Source: Phytophthora colocasiae (Eukaryota > Oomycota > Peronosporomycetes > Peronosporales > Peronosporaceae). From it: DNA of 64,000 nucleotides. Made by a program: the position numbers and the translations under genes. Position 1 is the first letter of the stretch. Each line of letters opens with the position of its first letter. This document shows, piece by piece, positions 30,936 through 41,296 of the stretch. The notes beneath the pieces were generated by a model that was given only the letters and a program-made list of their open reading frames with translations, was not told the origin of the DNA and made no database searches. The stretch spans positions 1 to 64,000 of the forward strand of contig JAGKQI010000020.1 in assembly GCA_018806915.1 (NCBI GenBank). The letters run 5' to 3'.

Positions 30936-33070
30936 ATGTCCGGGATTGGAAGAAGAGATGGAGGGAAAGGTACCCCAGGCCGAGGGAACAGTGGTCGTGG
31001 GGGTGGACGGGCCGGAAGTCAGAAGACCGTCCGGGTCCAGTCCGAAGTGGAGCGACTGGAAGAAGAAGAACGGTCGCGCCAAGCAGAGGCTTCGCGTAGT
31101 GGCAGTGGAGATGCCCCGCTTAGCCTGGAGAGGAGAGCTGAAGCAGAAGAAAATGATGAACCGTCGGAGGGAGTCAGCACGGCCGCTGGTCGCGAGACGT
31201 TGAGGCAGGAGTTGAAAGATGATCTCCTGACGGCTGGTGCTGACGCCGGCGAGGAAGAGGAGAAGCCGGACGGGCCGGAACCCGCCGACGAGGAAGACGA
31301 GAAAGAAGAAGTAACGGAGGAGCCGACCGTGGAGAGTACGGTCCCAAGCGCTCCATTGATGGATCCGGTGTATGGTTCGGCACGGCTGGCAGCCTTGGAC
31401 GCTGGTCACCCGGACTACGACGCCTATGAACGTGCGCACATGATGTACCCTACGGAAGAACCGATGATGAAGGAGGAAGTAGTCGAAGAAGTCCCTATGA
31501 GGGCGCCTACAGGGTTTATCTCGAGATACACGGGAACGGAGAAGCGTCGCACGGACCGTCCCCTTGGATGGGGTTGGGGAGCACTGAGCGGGGACCCATA
31601 TGAGGTGAAGACGGAGACGGCTGTGCCGTTCGCTTTTGATCCACTAGGCGTACCGCCTCAGTCTGCGGTGACTGCTGCGTCGTCGGCCCCGCCGGTGACC
31701 GGACCGCTACCAGGAATAACGGCTCCTATAGGCGTTCAGTCGCCTGCGACCCAACCTGTGGGTACACTTAGACAAGCGCCTCTTCGTACGAGCGTGCCTC
31801 GGGTGCCATCCCTGGCTGGGACCCAGACGAGCGTCTCTCGGACAGCGTACGCTGCGCCGACGCAAGGATGGAGGCAGCCTACTGTCCCTCCTGTGCCGAC
31901 GAGGACTGTGCTGGGAGGGCAACGAGTGTTAGTTGGGCCTCCCCCTGGAGCTTATGGACAGTATGGTGGTGGGTATGGCGTTCCTAGACCGCCTCCGCCG
32001 CCCAGGATCTACGACCTAACGCAGAAGATGTCAAACGTGATGAAGGTGTTGCCTATGTTCTATTCAGACACGGCCACTGTGGAGAAGGCGCGTGACTTCT
32101 GGGAGCTGTTCGAGGCGCACACTGGACAGTTGCCCGACCGAGAACGGTTGTTGGTGTTCCGTCAGAAGCTGAAAGGAAGAGAGGCGGAACGGTGGTGGAG
32201 CAACTCCAGGATTAAAACGTTCGCCACCCTCAGGGTTCGCTTCCACAACCAATTCCTGAGTAGGACGGCTGACGAGCTATGGGATCGGTTGCATACGACT
32301 AAGAGACAGAGGGGTGAGTCGGTGGAAGAGTGGGGCGATCGAGTCACGGACTTGTGCGACTCGCTCGACTATCCGAACCCGCAGATGCGGTACAAACTGT
32401 TCCGTCGAGGTCTCAGGAACCGTCGGATGCTGGCTGCCTTGGATTCAAGCCCGGCCCGCGACATTCCCGAGGCGTGCGAGTGGTTGATGTACCCAGTGAG
32501 GAAGACGAGGAGTTCTCGGACGGAGCTCCCGAAAGTAACCAAAACGGTCATTCGTCGTCCGCGGTGGACGCATTGACTCAGCAGTTGCAGACGTTCATGG
32601 CCCAGCAGCAGCTTTGGCAGCAGCAACTCATGGACGAGCGCAAGGCTAGTCCTTCGTCGCCTAGAGGACGGTCGCCGACCGTAGCTGCCACTACCGCAGG
32701 GAACGCTCCTGCTACAGGGGACGGAAACAGAAGCTATCGTGGGATCAGGATGGCTGAAGATACCCGTACGCAGGAAGGTGAACCGGTGTGTGGCCGATGT
32801 TACTACAAGGGACATGGTCGTGCTACATGTATGAGAAGGACGATGACTTGCCGGAGGTGTAATCAGTATGGTCACGTTGCAGCAGAGTGTGAGCTCCCCT
32901 ATAATGGAGGTCAACTAGGAGGACGGAACGGAGCCCCCTTAAACGCTCAAGGGTTCCGGTGCTACTTCTGTGGAGAGAACGGTCATCCAGTGGCCCAGTG
33001 TCCGACGATCGCTGCCTTGAAAGGATTGGCGGCTGGATCGACGGCCCAGCCTGCGGCCCCTAGGAATTGA
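30936..33070 (+). CDS. Gag of element A (two overlapping phases)
   Basis: The ATG at 30936 opens 546 codons to 32576: an acidic, Pro-rich leader, then the capsid at about residues 365-520 (MFYSDTATVEKARDFWELFE, GREAERWWSNSRIKTFATL, ESVEEWGDRVTDLC). The C-terminal part lies in another phase (open from 32330 to 33070) and has three zinc knuckles: CGRCYYKGHGRATC, CRRCNQYGHVAAEC and CYFCGENGHPVAQC. The switch must fall near 32490-32540, where the second phase reads VPSEEDEEFSDGA. Either a frameshift signal is used there or one base was lost. Gag forms the particle and binds element RNA. Confidence 0.82.
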
Positions 33071-33178
33071 CGGGGACGTGAGGAAGGGGAGGAGCGAGCC
33101 ATTCCTTCCTCTTGTCTGGCAGATGGCTCGAATGGTGACCGTGCTAAGGAGGGATTCGGGGAAAAGAAGACGGTTGCC

Positions 33179-34192
33179 GTGGTGACGGAGAGTGAGATGA
33201 ACGAGAAAAAGAAGAAAAAGAAGAAGCCGCGAGGAACGGTGAAAACCGCGCGGAATGCTGAGAAAAAGAGACAAAAGAAGAGAAAGAAGATTGAAGAAAA
33301 AGGAACGGAAAGAAAGGAAGACGCCCGTATGGAAGAGAACGGTGAACGTCGAAAGAAGACAGTGCGGTTCGTCGATGAGGTAGAGGCGGGTGGTATAGCG
33401 ACCCGTGAGTCAGCGGAGCCCGCCTACACACTAGAAGAGGCTGTCGAAGACGGCCTACTGGAAGAGGAAGTACTCGAGGACGACGAACTGTCGGATGAGG
33501 GGTTGTCGTTCGACATCTTCGACGCCCCTGGTGCCGAAGTTGGAGAGGAGCGAGCGGATTCAGTAACGGAACGGACCGAGGTAGGGGACGGAGCGGACGT
33601 CGTGTCACCCGCGGAACACCCTACAGACTGCTTGTTCACAGACGCGGAGCTTGAGGCTCTCGAGTCTAGGGATCGTGAAGGGACAACTGGAGAACTGGAT
33701 GGAACAGAGGTTTTCAGCGAGTCAGAAGAATACGAAAAAGAAATTGAGGATCGTTTGCACCCTTTGGATGAAGCTGATACTATGGAACGGATACGGTTGA
33801 ACGCAGCATCCTTACGAGAACCCTCTACTGAGGAACTGTCCTCTTTATTGGACGTTCCACTCAAAGTGGTCGAGCGCACTCAGCGAGCGTCCCCAGACGG
33901 CGCCGATTCGCCTGAGTGCTGGCAGGAATGGTTCCGCGAGACGCTCGAGAAGACCGAAGAAGCCAAGCGCGCTAACCGCGATTTCAAATCGTCAGTAGTG
34001 CAGGTGGTGGGACGAACGGTGTTGAAGGAACCAAGCGAGCGGAAACCTAACCCGTTTAGAGAGCGTGACACGAGTCCGAAGGAAGAGTCTACAACGGAAG
34101 AGGAAGTCAGTGCTAACATCTTGTCGACTTCGCGGTGTCCGCCCAAGTGCTGTGTGCAGGGACTGTTGCTGCGAAGCAGGAGTCCGTCCTGA
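33179..34192 (+). CDS. Charged linker ORF between gag and pol of element A
   Basis: The open frame starts at a GTG (33179), and the first ATG is 33197. It begins with a Lys/Arg-rich stretch (KKKKKKKPRG) that could serve as a nuclear localisation or nucleic-acid binding segment. A long Glu/Asp-rich region and a helical end follow (ECWQEWFRETLEKTEEAKRANRDF). It has no recognised domain. It overlaps pol by 58 bases in another phase, so pol is probably reached by a frameshift from this frame. It may be the N-terminal extension of a gag-pol product, not a separate protein. Confidence 0.6.
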   Translation: MVTESEMNEKKKKKKKPRGTVKTARNAEKKRQKKRKKIEEKGTERKEDARMEENGERRKKTVRFVDEVEAGGIATRESAEPAYTLEEAVEDGLLEEEVLEDDELSDEGLSFDIFDAPGAEVGEERADSVTERTEVGDGADVVSPAEHPTDCLFTDAELEALESRDREGTTGELDGTEVFSESEEYEKEIEDRLHPLDEADTMERIRLNAASLREPSTEELSSLLDVPLKVVERTQRASPDGADSPECWQEWFRETLEKTEEAKRANRDFKSSVVQVVGRTVLKEPSERKPNPFRERDTSPKEESTTEEEVSANILSTSRCPPKCCVQGLLLRSRSPS

Positions 34193-37100
34193 GGAACCGT
34201 GTCGTCGTTTCATCTACCTTAGCGAGGACTGTGGTCCAACGAGCGGTGTACTTGTTCCTGAAAGAAGCGTTCCGACAGGAAATCACTCCGTTGCGTGATA
34301 AAGTTCCGAAGACGGACCTAATCAAACTGGAGAGACTAGCGAAGGAAGTCGCTGCCCCCAGGGGCGTTCGGAATTTGGATTGGGGACGGTTAGAGGGGAC
34401 GGCTCTGGAATATTACGACAAGAACGCGGCGATCATTTGGGAGAAACTGATAGAACGGAGGGCAGTGAAAGAGGACCCGGCGATTGCTGCTAAGAGACGA
34501 GGTCGGCAGCGTCCTAAGATTGACTTCGAGGCCATGTTCAGGCCGTACGCGGAGGTGCTGATGAATGCTGAACTGTTACTGAGTGATGAAGACGTGGTAA
34601 GCTATGTGGACGTGGTGGGACCGCCGCCAGGAACGGTTGCGCCTCCCCCTCGCCCGGGCCTTGTTGAAGTCGTCACGGTGGAAATGCCGGACGGGTTCGG
34701 CGTGTCGGAGGGAGACATGGATGAAATAGAAGTCTGCACTGTGGTTGAAGACGGTCGACGCGTGGTGTGTGCTGTTGGGAACTTCGAAGCGTTATCAAGT
34801 GGATTTATTGAGTGTTTGCCTTCTCGTTTACTCGTGGATAAGGGAGCTACACTGAGTTTGGTAGATAGCCGCGTGCTGAAGCGGCTAGGACGGTCGACGA
34901 AGACGCTGAAGCCGTACGAAGGATCGGTCAAGAGCTCCTCCGGGCATCAGTTGAAGATCCGAGGGTGGGCGAGTTTGTCGTTAAGAATGGGAAGTGCAGA
35001 GATTTCGCTGAGTTTGGTGGTCGCGGACCAGTTGCATGTGGACGCCATCCTGGGGGTAGACGCTCTTGGAGCGTTCGGAGCGGTCATTGATGTGACAGAG
35101 CGTCAGCTCTTGCTCAAAGACTCAGGCGAGGTGCTGCCTCTTGGGGGTATGGTTGTGCAGGACGCTTACATGGCGACGATGGTGAAGTCAATGCGCCTGC
35201 CGCCTAAAGGACAAGCTCTAGTCATGGCAAAGTTGGTAGGGACACCGGAGGAAAAGGCTACGGTGCTCATTGAAGGCGCTGTATCCCTTCCGCCCACACT
35301 GTGTGTGGCGCACTCGTTGTGTACGGTGGAGGACAATCAAGTCATAGTTGAAGTCTGTAACGCATCTACCGAGGAACGGTGGATCCGCCGTGGTACGCCT
35401 GTGGCGTGCGCTTCGGTCGTTCCAGAGTCGGCCTTCAGCCAGATGCAGACGAAGGACGGAGCAGTACCGAGGAACCCGGAGACACCGGAGACGGACGGAC
35501 GAGTGCAGTACGCGACCGGAGCGCCCGAGGATCCGATTGCTGAGAAGGAACGGAAGTCTCGGCCGGAAGTGCCGCCTGACAAAGCCACGGTCAAGGCTGA
35601 CTTTTCGCAGTCGAGGCTGACGGAGGAACAGAAGCGGATATTTGAAGCAGAGCTGGACAACTTTACTGACCTGTTTGTCGAGTCTTCGGCGATGCCGGGA
35701 CGGACGGAACTGCTACACTTCGAGATTGATACGGGTGATAGCCGACCCATCAAACAGCAACCGTACCGGGTATCCGTAGCTGAAGGGGAGGTGATGGAAG
35801 CGGAAATACAGCAGTACTTGGACGCGGGACTGATCTGTCCATCGAACAGTCCGTGGGCAAGCCCTGTTCTCATGATAAGGAAACCGGACGGTGGTATCCG
35901 ATTCTGTATAGATTATCGCAAGTTGAACGCGGTGACGGTGAAGGACTGTTACCCTATGCCGTTGATCGATGATATTTTGGACGTGCTAGGAGGTGCCCAG
36001 TTGTTTTCGACCATGGATATTGCATCCGGGTATTGGAACGTGCCGATGGCGCTGGACAGTGTATCAAAGACGGCTTTCACGTGCAAATACGGCCTCTTCG
36101 AATGGCTCGTTATGCCTTTTGGCCTCTGTAACGCTGTACCCGCGTTCGAACGGTTGATGGAGACGGTTCTAGTAGATCTGAAGTGGCGAGTGTGCCTAGT
36201 TTACCTGGACGATTGCGTAGTGTTCAGCAAGGACTTCCCGACGCACCTGTTACGCGTTCGCCAAGTATTGACGAGGTTAAGGGAGGCGGGCTTCAAGCTC
36301 AAAATGAAGAAGTGTCACTGGGGACGGAGCCAAGTGGCGTTCCTAGGGCACATCGTCACGCCCTCGGGCGTCCTTCCTAACCCCGAGAAGGTGAAGGCCG
36401 TGCTGAATGTGAGGAGACCAGTGGACTTGCATGGGATTCGCTCGTTTCTCGGACTGACTAGCTACTTCCGACGCTACATCCCGGGGTACGCCTCGATTTC
36501 GGCGCCCTTGGAACGGTTGAAAGTAAAGGATGCGCCGTTCGTGTGGACGGAGGACTGTGAGTCTGCCTTTAGGCAGCTCAAACGTGCCCTTATGAAGCCA
36601 CCGATTCTGGTGTATCCGGATAGTCAGAAGCGGTTCAAGCTGTATGTCGACTCGTCACGGTACGCTGTTGGAGCGTGCCTCATGCAAGAGGTGGACGGTC
36701 GTGACCGTGCCGTCTCCTATGCGAGCAAGTTACTCACGGGGTCGCAAAAGAACTGGATAAATAACCAAGACGGCATCTCTGAGATCGAGTGCTGGGGAGT
36801 AGTATGGGCGACTAGGAAGTTCCGCTGCTACCTGGATCGGCGCGAGTTTGATCTGTTCACGGACCACCAGGCACTGAAGTGGATCTTTAGTCCTGGGAAC
36901 CGTACCTCGAACGCTAAGTTGGCACGGTGGGAGATGGAGCTGTCGAGCCTGCAGTTCCAGGTTCATCACAAGCCTGGGACGTCGCTAGGTCACGTGGATG
37001 GTCTCTCAAGGCTGCCTGGGGGACGGGTAGCTGCATTGACGATACAGGACCTGCTGAATCCGGAAGACGGAGACGCACTTCCGCCTTCAGTCAGGGAGCC

Positions 37101-39015
37101 GTATGAATTGGACGGTGATGTTCACTACGGGGGTACAGAGGACGGTGAGCAGAAGGACGGTGAGCAAGATTTCGATGAGATGGACGGGGCGGCCGTAGGA
37201 GAGCAGGCGGACGGACACGTAGACGATCCGCAGCCCGAGGAGTTGAGGGAAGAAGCTGAGGTTGAGCAGGATGGAGAACGCGCAAGGTCTCCTTTGGATA
37301 GGTTTGGTCTGAACCGCGACCAGTTCGTGGCCGAACAGCAGAAAATTTCGTGGGTACGAGCGTTGGTGTCCAACCTGAAGGACGGAGCGCTTCCGCTTGA
37401 TCCGTACCTGCGTGCGCGTGTAGTACAGATGGGGCCTAGATACGCTGTTGAGGACGGCATGTTGACACGGCGTGTTAATTTACCCGCCCGGGTGGGGCCA
37501 GCACGGTCATTGACCGTGCCAGTGGTCCCCGTGCCTTACATGGAAACCGTCCTCCACTACTGTCATGCGGACGTCTTGTCATCGCACTTGGGCCTGACGA
37601 AAACGCTAGAGAAGGTGAGGAGACACGCGTTCTGGCCGGGATGGAGGAAGGACGTAGCGGAATACGTGCAGGAATGCAATACTTGTGGGAGCGGCAAAGG
37701 GGCTAGACCGTGGAGAGCTGGCCAGATGCAAAGAATGCCTGTAACGGACCTTAACGGGCCGTTCTCGCTGCTAGTGGTTGACGCAGTGGGGCCATTGCCA
37801 AGGACCGAGAGAAGAAACAAGTATATCCTAGTGTTTGTGGACTACTTCACGCGGTGGGCGGAAGCGTTCGCAGTGGAACGGTTGGACTCGATGACTTTTG
37901 TGGAAGCAATGATTAATGGAGTGGTCGCGCGGCACGGTGTGCCGTCACGATTGCTGAGCGACCAAGGGTCGAATTTCACGTCGGAAATCGCGAAGTCCTT
38001 CTACCAGATTTTGGGGATTAAGAAGTTGTTTGGGGCTGCGTACCATCCCCAGACTCAGGGGTTGGTGGAACGGTTCAACGGGACACTACTGGGCATGCTA
38101 AGGATGCATGTCAACGAGGCACAGACGGACTGGGATCTGTACCTCCCTAGAGTGCTATTCGCCTATAGAACGGCCTACCATGAGGCGTTGGGCGACTCTC
38201 CTTTCTTCTCGTTGTATGGTCGTGACCCTGTGTTGCCCTTGGATGTGGCATTTTTGAATCTGGGGAAGAAATGGAAAAGTGACGAGGTGGCACTGTACCG
38301 TCGGGAATTCCACCGTTCTCTGAGAAACTCGCGACTTCTGGTGGAGCGTCAGTTGGTGAAGGCCCAGGACCGTCATGAACGTCGGTTAGATGGTCAAGTG
38401 CCGGTGGTTTACGAGGACGGCGACCCAGTATGGGTGTTCCAGTTGTTTAGGGCGAAGCGAGGCGAGGCACGGACGAAGAAACTAGCGTTTGCATCTCACG
38501 GACCGTACCGTGTTGTCGAGAAAGTGAATGACAATGCGTACCGGGTTGCTATCCCTACACATCCGAGCCGGGTAGTCACGGTCAATGTGAACCGCATGAA
38601 GAAGTACCGTGGCAAGTGGACGCGTCCGTTCATGGACGAGGTCCCCGAAGGGATAGGAGGGGATGGAGAACCTGCGGAGGACGGACCGTTGGAGGAAGAA
38701 GATTTGTCCCATTCTAGCTTCGCGGAACGATTAACTGTCGCCGGGAGCGATACCGTTCTCGCAGGAGTAGACTCTCCGTTACTCGAAGTGGTGGCAAAGC
38801 GTACAGTGGCCAGAGTGGTCGAGTATTTGGTGTTGACGGCGAGCTACGAGACGTTTTGGATGCCTAGGACGGAACTCATGCCTGAGTACCGTCCCCTAGT
38901 GGACGCCTATGAGCAGGCTGAAAGAAGAAAGAAGGGTTTGCCAGAGTGGCGCCGGAGTCCTCGGTTGGAGGAGGCTAATGCTGAAGCCAACGAGGACGAC
39001 TTGCTGCTGGCTTAG
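34135..39015 (+). CDS. pol: Pol of element A: protease, RT, RNase H, integrase
   Basis: 1626 open codons. The frame opens at GTG, so translation by frameshifting is likely. Protease at residues 225-345: LLVDKGATLSLV (DKG in place of DTG) and HVDAILGVDALGAFG. RT: FSTMDIASGYWNVPM, VMPFGLCNAVPAFERLM and VYLDDCVVF (YLDD). RNase H: LYVDSSRYAVGACL, SEIECWGVVWA and LFTDHQALKW. Integrase: HADVLSSHLG with CNTCG (zinc site), VVDAVGPLP, LLSDQGSNFTS and GLVERFNGTL (D, D, E). The C terminus (VVEYLVLTASYETFWMPR...L...YRPLVDAYEQ) looks like a weak chromodomain. All catalytic residues but the protease Thr are present. Confidence 0.92.
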   Translation: MSAQVLCAGTVAAKQESVLRNRVVVSSTLARTVVQRAVYLFLKEAFRQEITPLRDKVPKTDLIKLERLAKEVAAPRGVRNLDWGRLEGTALEYYDKNAAIIWEKLIERRAVKEDPAIAAKRRGRQRPKIDFEAMFRPYAEVLMNAELLLSDEDVVSYVDVVGPPPGTVAPPPRPGLVEVVTVEMPDGFGVSEGDMDEIEVCTVVEDGRRVVCAVGNFEALSSGFIECLPSRLLVDKGATLSLVDSRVLKRLGRSTKTLKPYEGSVKSSSGHQLKIRGWASLSLRMGSAEISLSLVVADQLHVDAILGVDALGAFGAVIDVTERQLLLKDSGEVLPLGGMVVQDAYMATMVKSMRLPPKGQALVMAKLVGTPEEKATVLIEGAVSLPPTLCVAHSLCTVEDNQVIVEVCNASTEERWIRRGTPVACASVVPESAFSQMQTKDGAVPRNPETPETDGRVQYATGAPEDPIAEKERKSRPEVPPDKATVKADFSQSRLTEEQKRIFEAELDNFTDLFVESSAMPGRTELLHFEIDTGDSRPIKQQPYRVSVAEGEVMEAEIQQYLDAGLICPSNSPWASPVLMIRKPDGGIRFCIDYRKLNAVTVKDCYPMPLIDDILDVLGGAQLFSTMDIASGYWNVPMALDSVSKTAFTCKYGLFEWLVMPFGLCNAVPAFERLMETVLVDLKWRVCLVYLDDCVVFSKDFPTHLLRVRQVLTRLREAGFKLKMKKCHWGRSQVAFLGHIVTPSGVLPNPEKVKAVLNVRRPVDLHGIRSFLGLTSYFRRYIPGYASISAPLERLKVKDAPFVWTEDCESAFRQLKRALMKPPILVYPDSQKRFKLYVDSSRYAVGACLMQEVDGRDRAVSYASKLLTGSQKNWINNQDGISEIECWGVVWATRKFRCYLDRREFDLFTDHQALKWIFSPGNRTSNAKLARWEMELSSLQFQVHHKPGTSLGHVDGLSRLPGGRVAALTIQDLLNPEDGDALPPSVREPYELDGDVHYGGTEDGEQKDGEQDFDEMDGAAVGEQADGHVDDPQPEELREEAEVEQDGERARSPLDRFGLNRDQFVAEQQKISWVRALVSNLKDGALPLDPYLRARVVQMGPRYAVEDGMLTRRVNLPARVGPARSLTVPVVPVPYMETVLHYCHADVLSSHLGLTKTLEKVRRHAFWPGWRKDVAEYVQECNTCGSGKGARPWRAGQMQRMPVTDLNGPFSLLVVDAVGPLPRTERRNKYILVFVDYFTRWAEAFAVERLDSMTFVEAMINGVVARHGVPSRLLSDQGSNFTSEIAKSFYQILGIKKLFGAAYHPQTQGLVERFNGTLLGMLRMHVNEAQTDWDLYLPRVLFAYRTAYHEALGDSPFFSLYGRDPVLPLDVAFLNLGKKWKSDEVALYRREFHRSLRNSRLLVERQLVKAQDRHERRLDGQVPVVYEDGDPVWVFQLFRAKRGEARTKKLAFASHGPYRVVEKVNDNAYRVAIPTHPSRVVTVNVNRMKKYRGKWTRPFMDEVPEGIGGDGEPAEDGPLEEEDLSHSSFAERLTVAGSDTVLAGVDSPLLEVVAKRTVARVVEYLVLTASYETFWMPRTELMPEYRPLVDAYEQAERRKKGLPEWRRSPRLEEANAEANEDDLLLA

Positions 39016-39198
39016 CAGACCTCACTCCTGCAGTACCCAAGGTTAAACGGAGACTAAGGACAATGAAGGGAACAGAACGCTTGAAGGGAACGGTTGGAAG
39101 ATGAAATTGCATGTGGGATTAAGATATTAGTGACGCGCTGTTACGAAAGAGGAACCCCGAAAGAGAGAGAGCTGAATGGCGCGCGCAAAAGGTGGATG

Positions 39199-39648
39199 TT
39201 ACTTGGTGGAAGGCGAGGCTGCGGGAGAAGCGGCGGTGGTGCTAGATGGTGAGCCGCCCGTCTTCTTCGACTCGGACGAGGGTTTCTTGTCTTCGGGGGA
39301 CGACTTCTTGGGCTTATCTTCCTTCTTGTCGGGGGAAGTCTTCTTGGACTTGTCGTCCTTCTTGGTGGAGCGAGGCTTGTCTTCGTCGGAGCCGTGGTAA
39401 TCGCTGGACTTGTCGTCGTCGGGGCCGTCGCTTGTCTCCTTATCTTCGTCTTCTTCTTCATCTTCTTGGGAAGGGTCCTCTTGTTCTTCGTCGGAGTCTT
39501 CTTCTTGGTCGGAGTCTTCGGCTGAGTAAGCTCCGTCGACCTTGAAGGCATCGTCGATCTTGGCCAACATGAAGTTCTCGGTCAAGCGGTCGATGCCCAC
39601 TCCCTCCGCGATTGTGTCGTATCTGTAGGTGGAAGGATGAAGGTGCAT
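39199..39648 (-). CDS. Acidic/Lys-Ser-rich ORF, possible last exon of the antisense gene in A
   Basis: 149 open codons, starting with a compact segment (IAEGVGIDRLTENFMLAKIDDAF), then Glu/Asp repeats, then Lys/Ser/Pro repeats. Just upstream, CCACCTACAG at 39632-39623 resembles a 3' splice site. The upstream frame (39689-41038) ends at CAG followed by GTAAGC (GT at 39703-39702), a good 5' splice site. The implied intron is 81 bases. The join keeps the upstream phase, not this acidic phase, so one element of the model (or one base) is off. Confidence 0.4.
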   Translation of the reverse strand: MHLHPSTYRYDTIAEGVGIDRLTENFMLAKIDDAFKVDGAYSAEDSDQEEDSDEEQEDPSQEDEEEDEDKETSDGPDDDKSSDYHGSDEDKPRSTKKDDKSKKTSPDKKEDKPKKSSPEDKKPSSESKKTGGSPSSTTAASPAASPSTK

Positions 39649-39688
39649 GCACAGTGTTAAAAAAAGATAGCAATGCGGATTAAAAACG

Positions 39689-41038
39689 TTACAGAGTGCT
39701 TACCTGTGTCGTCGCACCTTCGTCTCTGGGCGGGGACGGAGGAAGAATCGTAGGCGCACCTGTGTCTTCGTCTTCGTAATCGGAGTCGTCGTCACCTTGA
39801 TCAGAAGGCTTGAATGGCTTGTCGTCGAAGTCCACGGTGTGCGTACCGTTCAGGACGCGCTTGGCCACGTCGATCTGGACGGGACGGAGGGTACGGTCGG
39901 AGAGGAGGCGCTTCCAGACGCCGCTGGACATGTTGCCGACCCAACTTGCGGTCGGGGGAGATCCTCCGTTGACATCAAGCACGATGCGGGCCAAGGCTAC
40001 GTCAGAGAGGCGGAGATGAGGTCGGCGAGTAGGATCCAGTGCTTGAGTCTGCTCGAGAAGATCAGGAACGGAAGAGAAGCCGTCTTCGTCCACGGAGAGA
40101 GGGTCGAGGGCGCGGGCGACAGTACGCTCATAACGCGAACGGTCACGGCGGAAGAGTGTTGCGAGGTCGGATTGAGCTGGAACGGAAGAATCGGACTGGG
40201 CCTTGGCGGCTGCGGCTGAGTGAGTGGCGGCCTTGCCTCCGTACCACATGAGCGTGTCGTGAGTGCCGTTCTCAAGTCGATCGAGGAAGTCGTAGTAGCC
40301 GAAGGTCTTAATGTTCTTGCTGATGAAACGAAGCCGAGCTTGGACGGCGGCGGATTTTTGTTTGCGCCGGGCGCCGGCCTTGTCGGTGGGCGCGTAGAGC
40401 GCGCAGTCGAAGAAGACGGAGCGGTGTCTCATCCAGAAACGGTAGTGCGAGAGGTAGAGGTCGGGATACTCGCTGGGGTCGTACCAGGCGCGCTGCTGGG
40501 ACCATGGATACGCGAGACGGAACGGAGTCTTGCCACGCTAGGTTGCCTCCGTGGGGATCTTGTTAATGTCGTTCTTGATGGGCTTGGGAATGTCGCGTGG
40601 CAACTCAAACTTTTAAGCGAGTTTGCTGGGCGCGGGAGACGGAGATGACGAGCTGCTGGTGCGTTGCTTCTTGGCTGGAGGGCTGGACTTGGAAGAGCCT
40701 CGGGTGGCTGGACGCTTGGACGAGGAGGACGGATTGAAGAGGGAATGTGGCGGAGGACTTCCTGATCGCATGGAGACCGGAGCGGGTAGAAGCGTTACTA
40801 CTTCACTAAGAACGGAAGGAACCGTTCCGTCGGCGGTGACGATGGAGAGAGCAAGGTTGTCGAGGGCTTCAAGGCCCGTGGAGGCGTCGTTAATGGCTAG
40901 GAGAGAACGGAACTGCGTATAGAAGTCCACTTGGGCGGCGAGAGACTTGTCGGCGTCGCTGGACTTGGCCATGGTGTCCAGGCGGGCGCGGAGACGACCA
41001 ACGATGGCGTCCTTGTTTGATTCTGGGGATTTCGGCAT
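39689..41038 (-). pseudogene. Long opposite-strand gene in element A, two in-frame stops
   Basis: One phase stays open from the ATG at 41038 to 39689 except for TAA at 40615-40613 and TAG at 40540-40538. The N-terminal 100 residues are helical (IVGRLRARLDTMAKS, VDFYTQFRSLLAI). A Ser/Lys/Pro linker with PPAKKQR follows, a likely nuclear localisation signal, then a folded-looking domain (FRLAYPWSQQRAWYDPSEY, YRFWMRHRSVFFDCALYAP, GVWKRLLSDRTLRPVQIDVAK). I recognise no family. It sits between pol and the 3' LTR and starts 258 bp from the divergent membrane ORF. Element B has a gene of similar layout in the same position. Confidence 0.55.
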
Positions 41039-41296
41039 GGTGGCGGGGGTAACTTTGGAGACTGGAGGCGAATGCGGGACTGACGAGTGAGACGCCTGAT
41101 GCCCTGCCTCTGTGATTGATGTCGCGAGACCGCGGTTGATACGCCAGTTGGGGACCAGGAAATTTAGAAGAAAGAACCGGATCTGACAGTTAAGTGATGT
41201 GGGACACGGTACACATCTAATTGAGATTGTTGACCACGGACTAGCGGGACGGAGAAGCTATATGGAACTACTAAGCACTTTGCAATTGGTGCTGGC
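41039..41296. promoter_or_regulatory. Divergent intergenic region inside element A
   Basis: 258 bp separate the opposite-strand gene (start 41038) from the membrane ORF (start 41297). If both are expressed, their promoters must be here. I see no core promoter motif with confidence. Confidence 0.35.

Noticed and set aside
34602..34931. Minus-strand frames opposite element A pol and linker
   Set aside because: Shadows of a well-supported coding frame.
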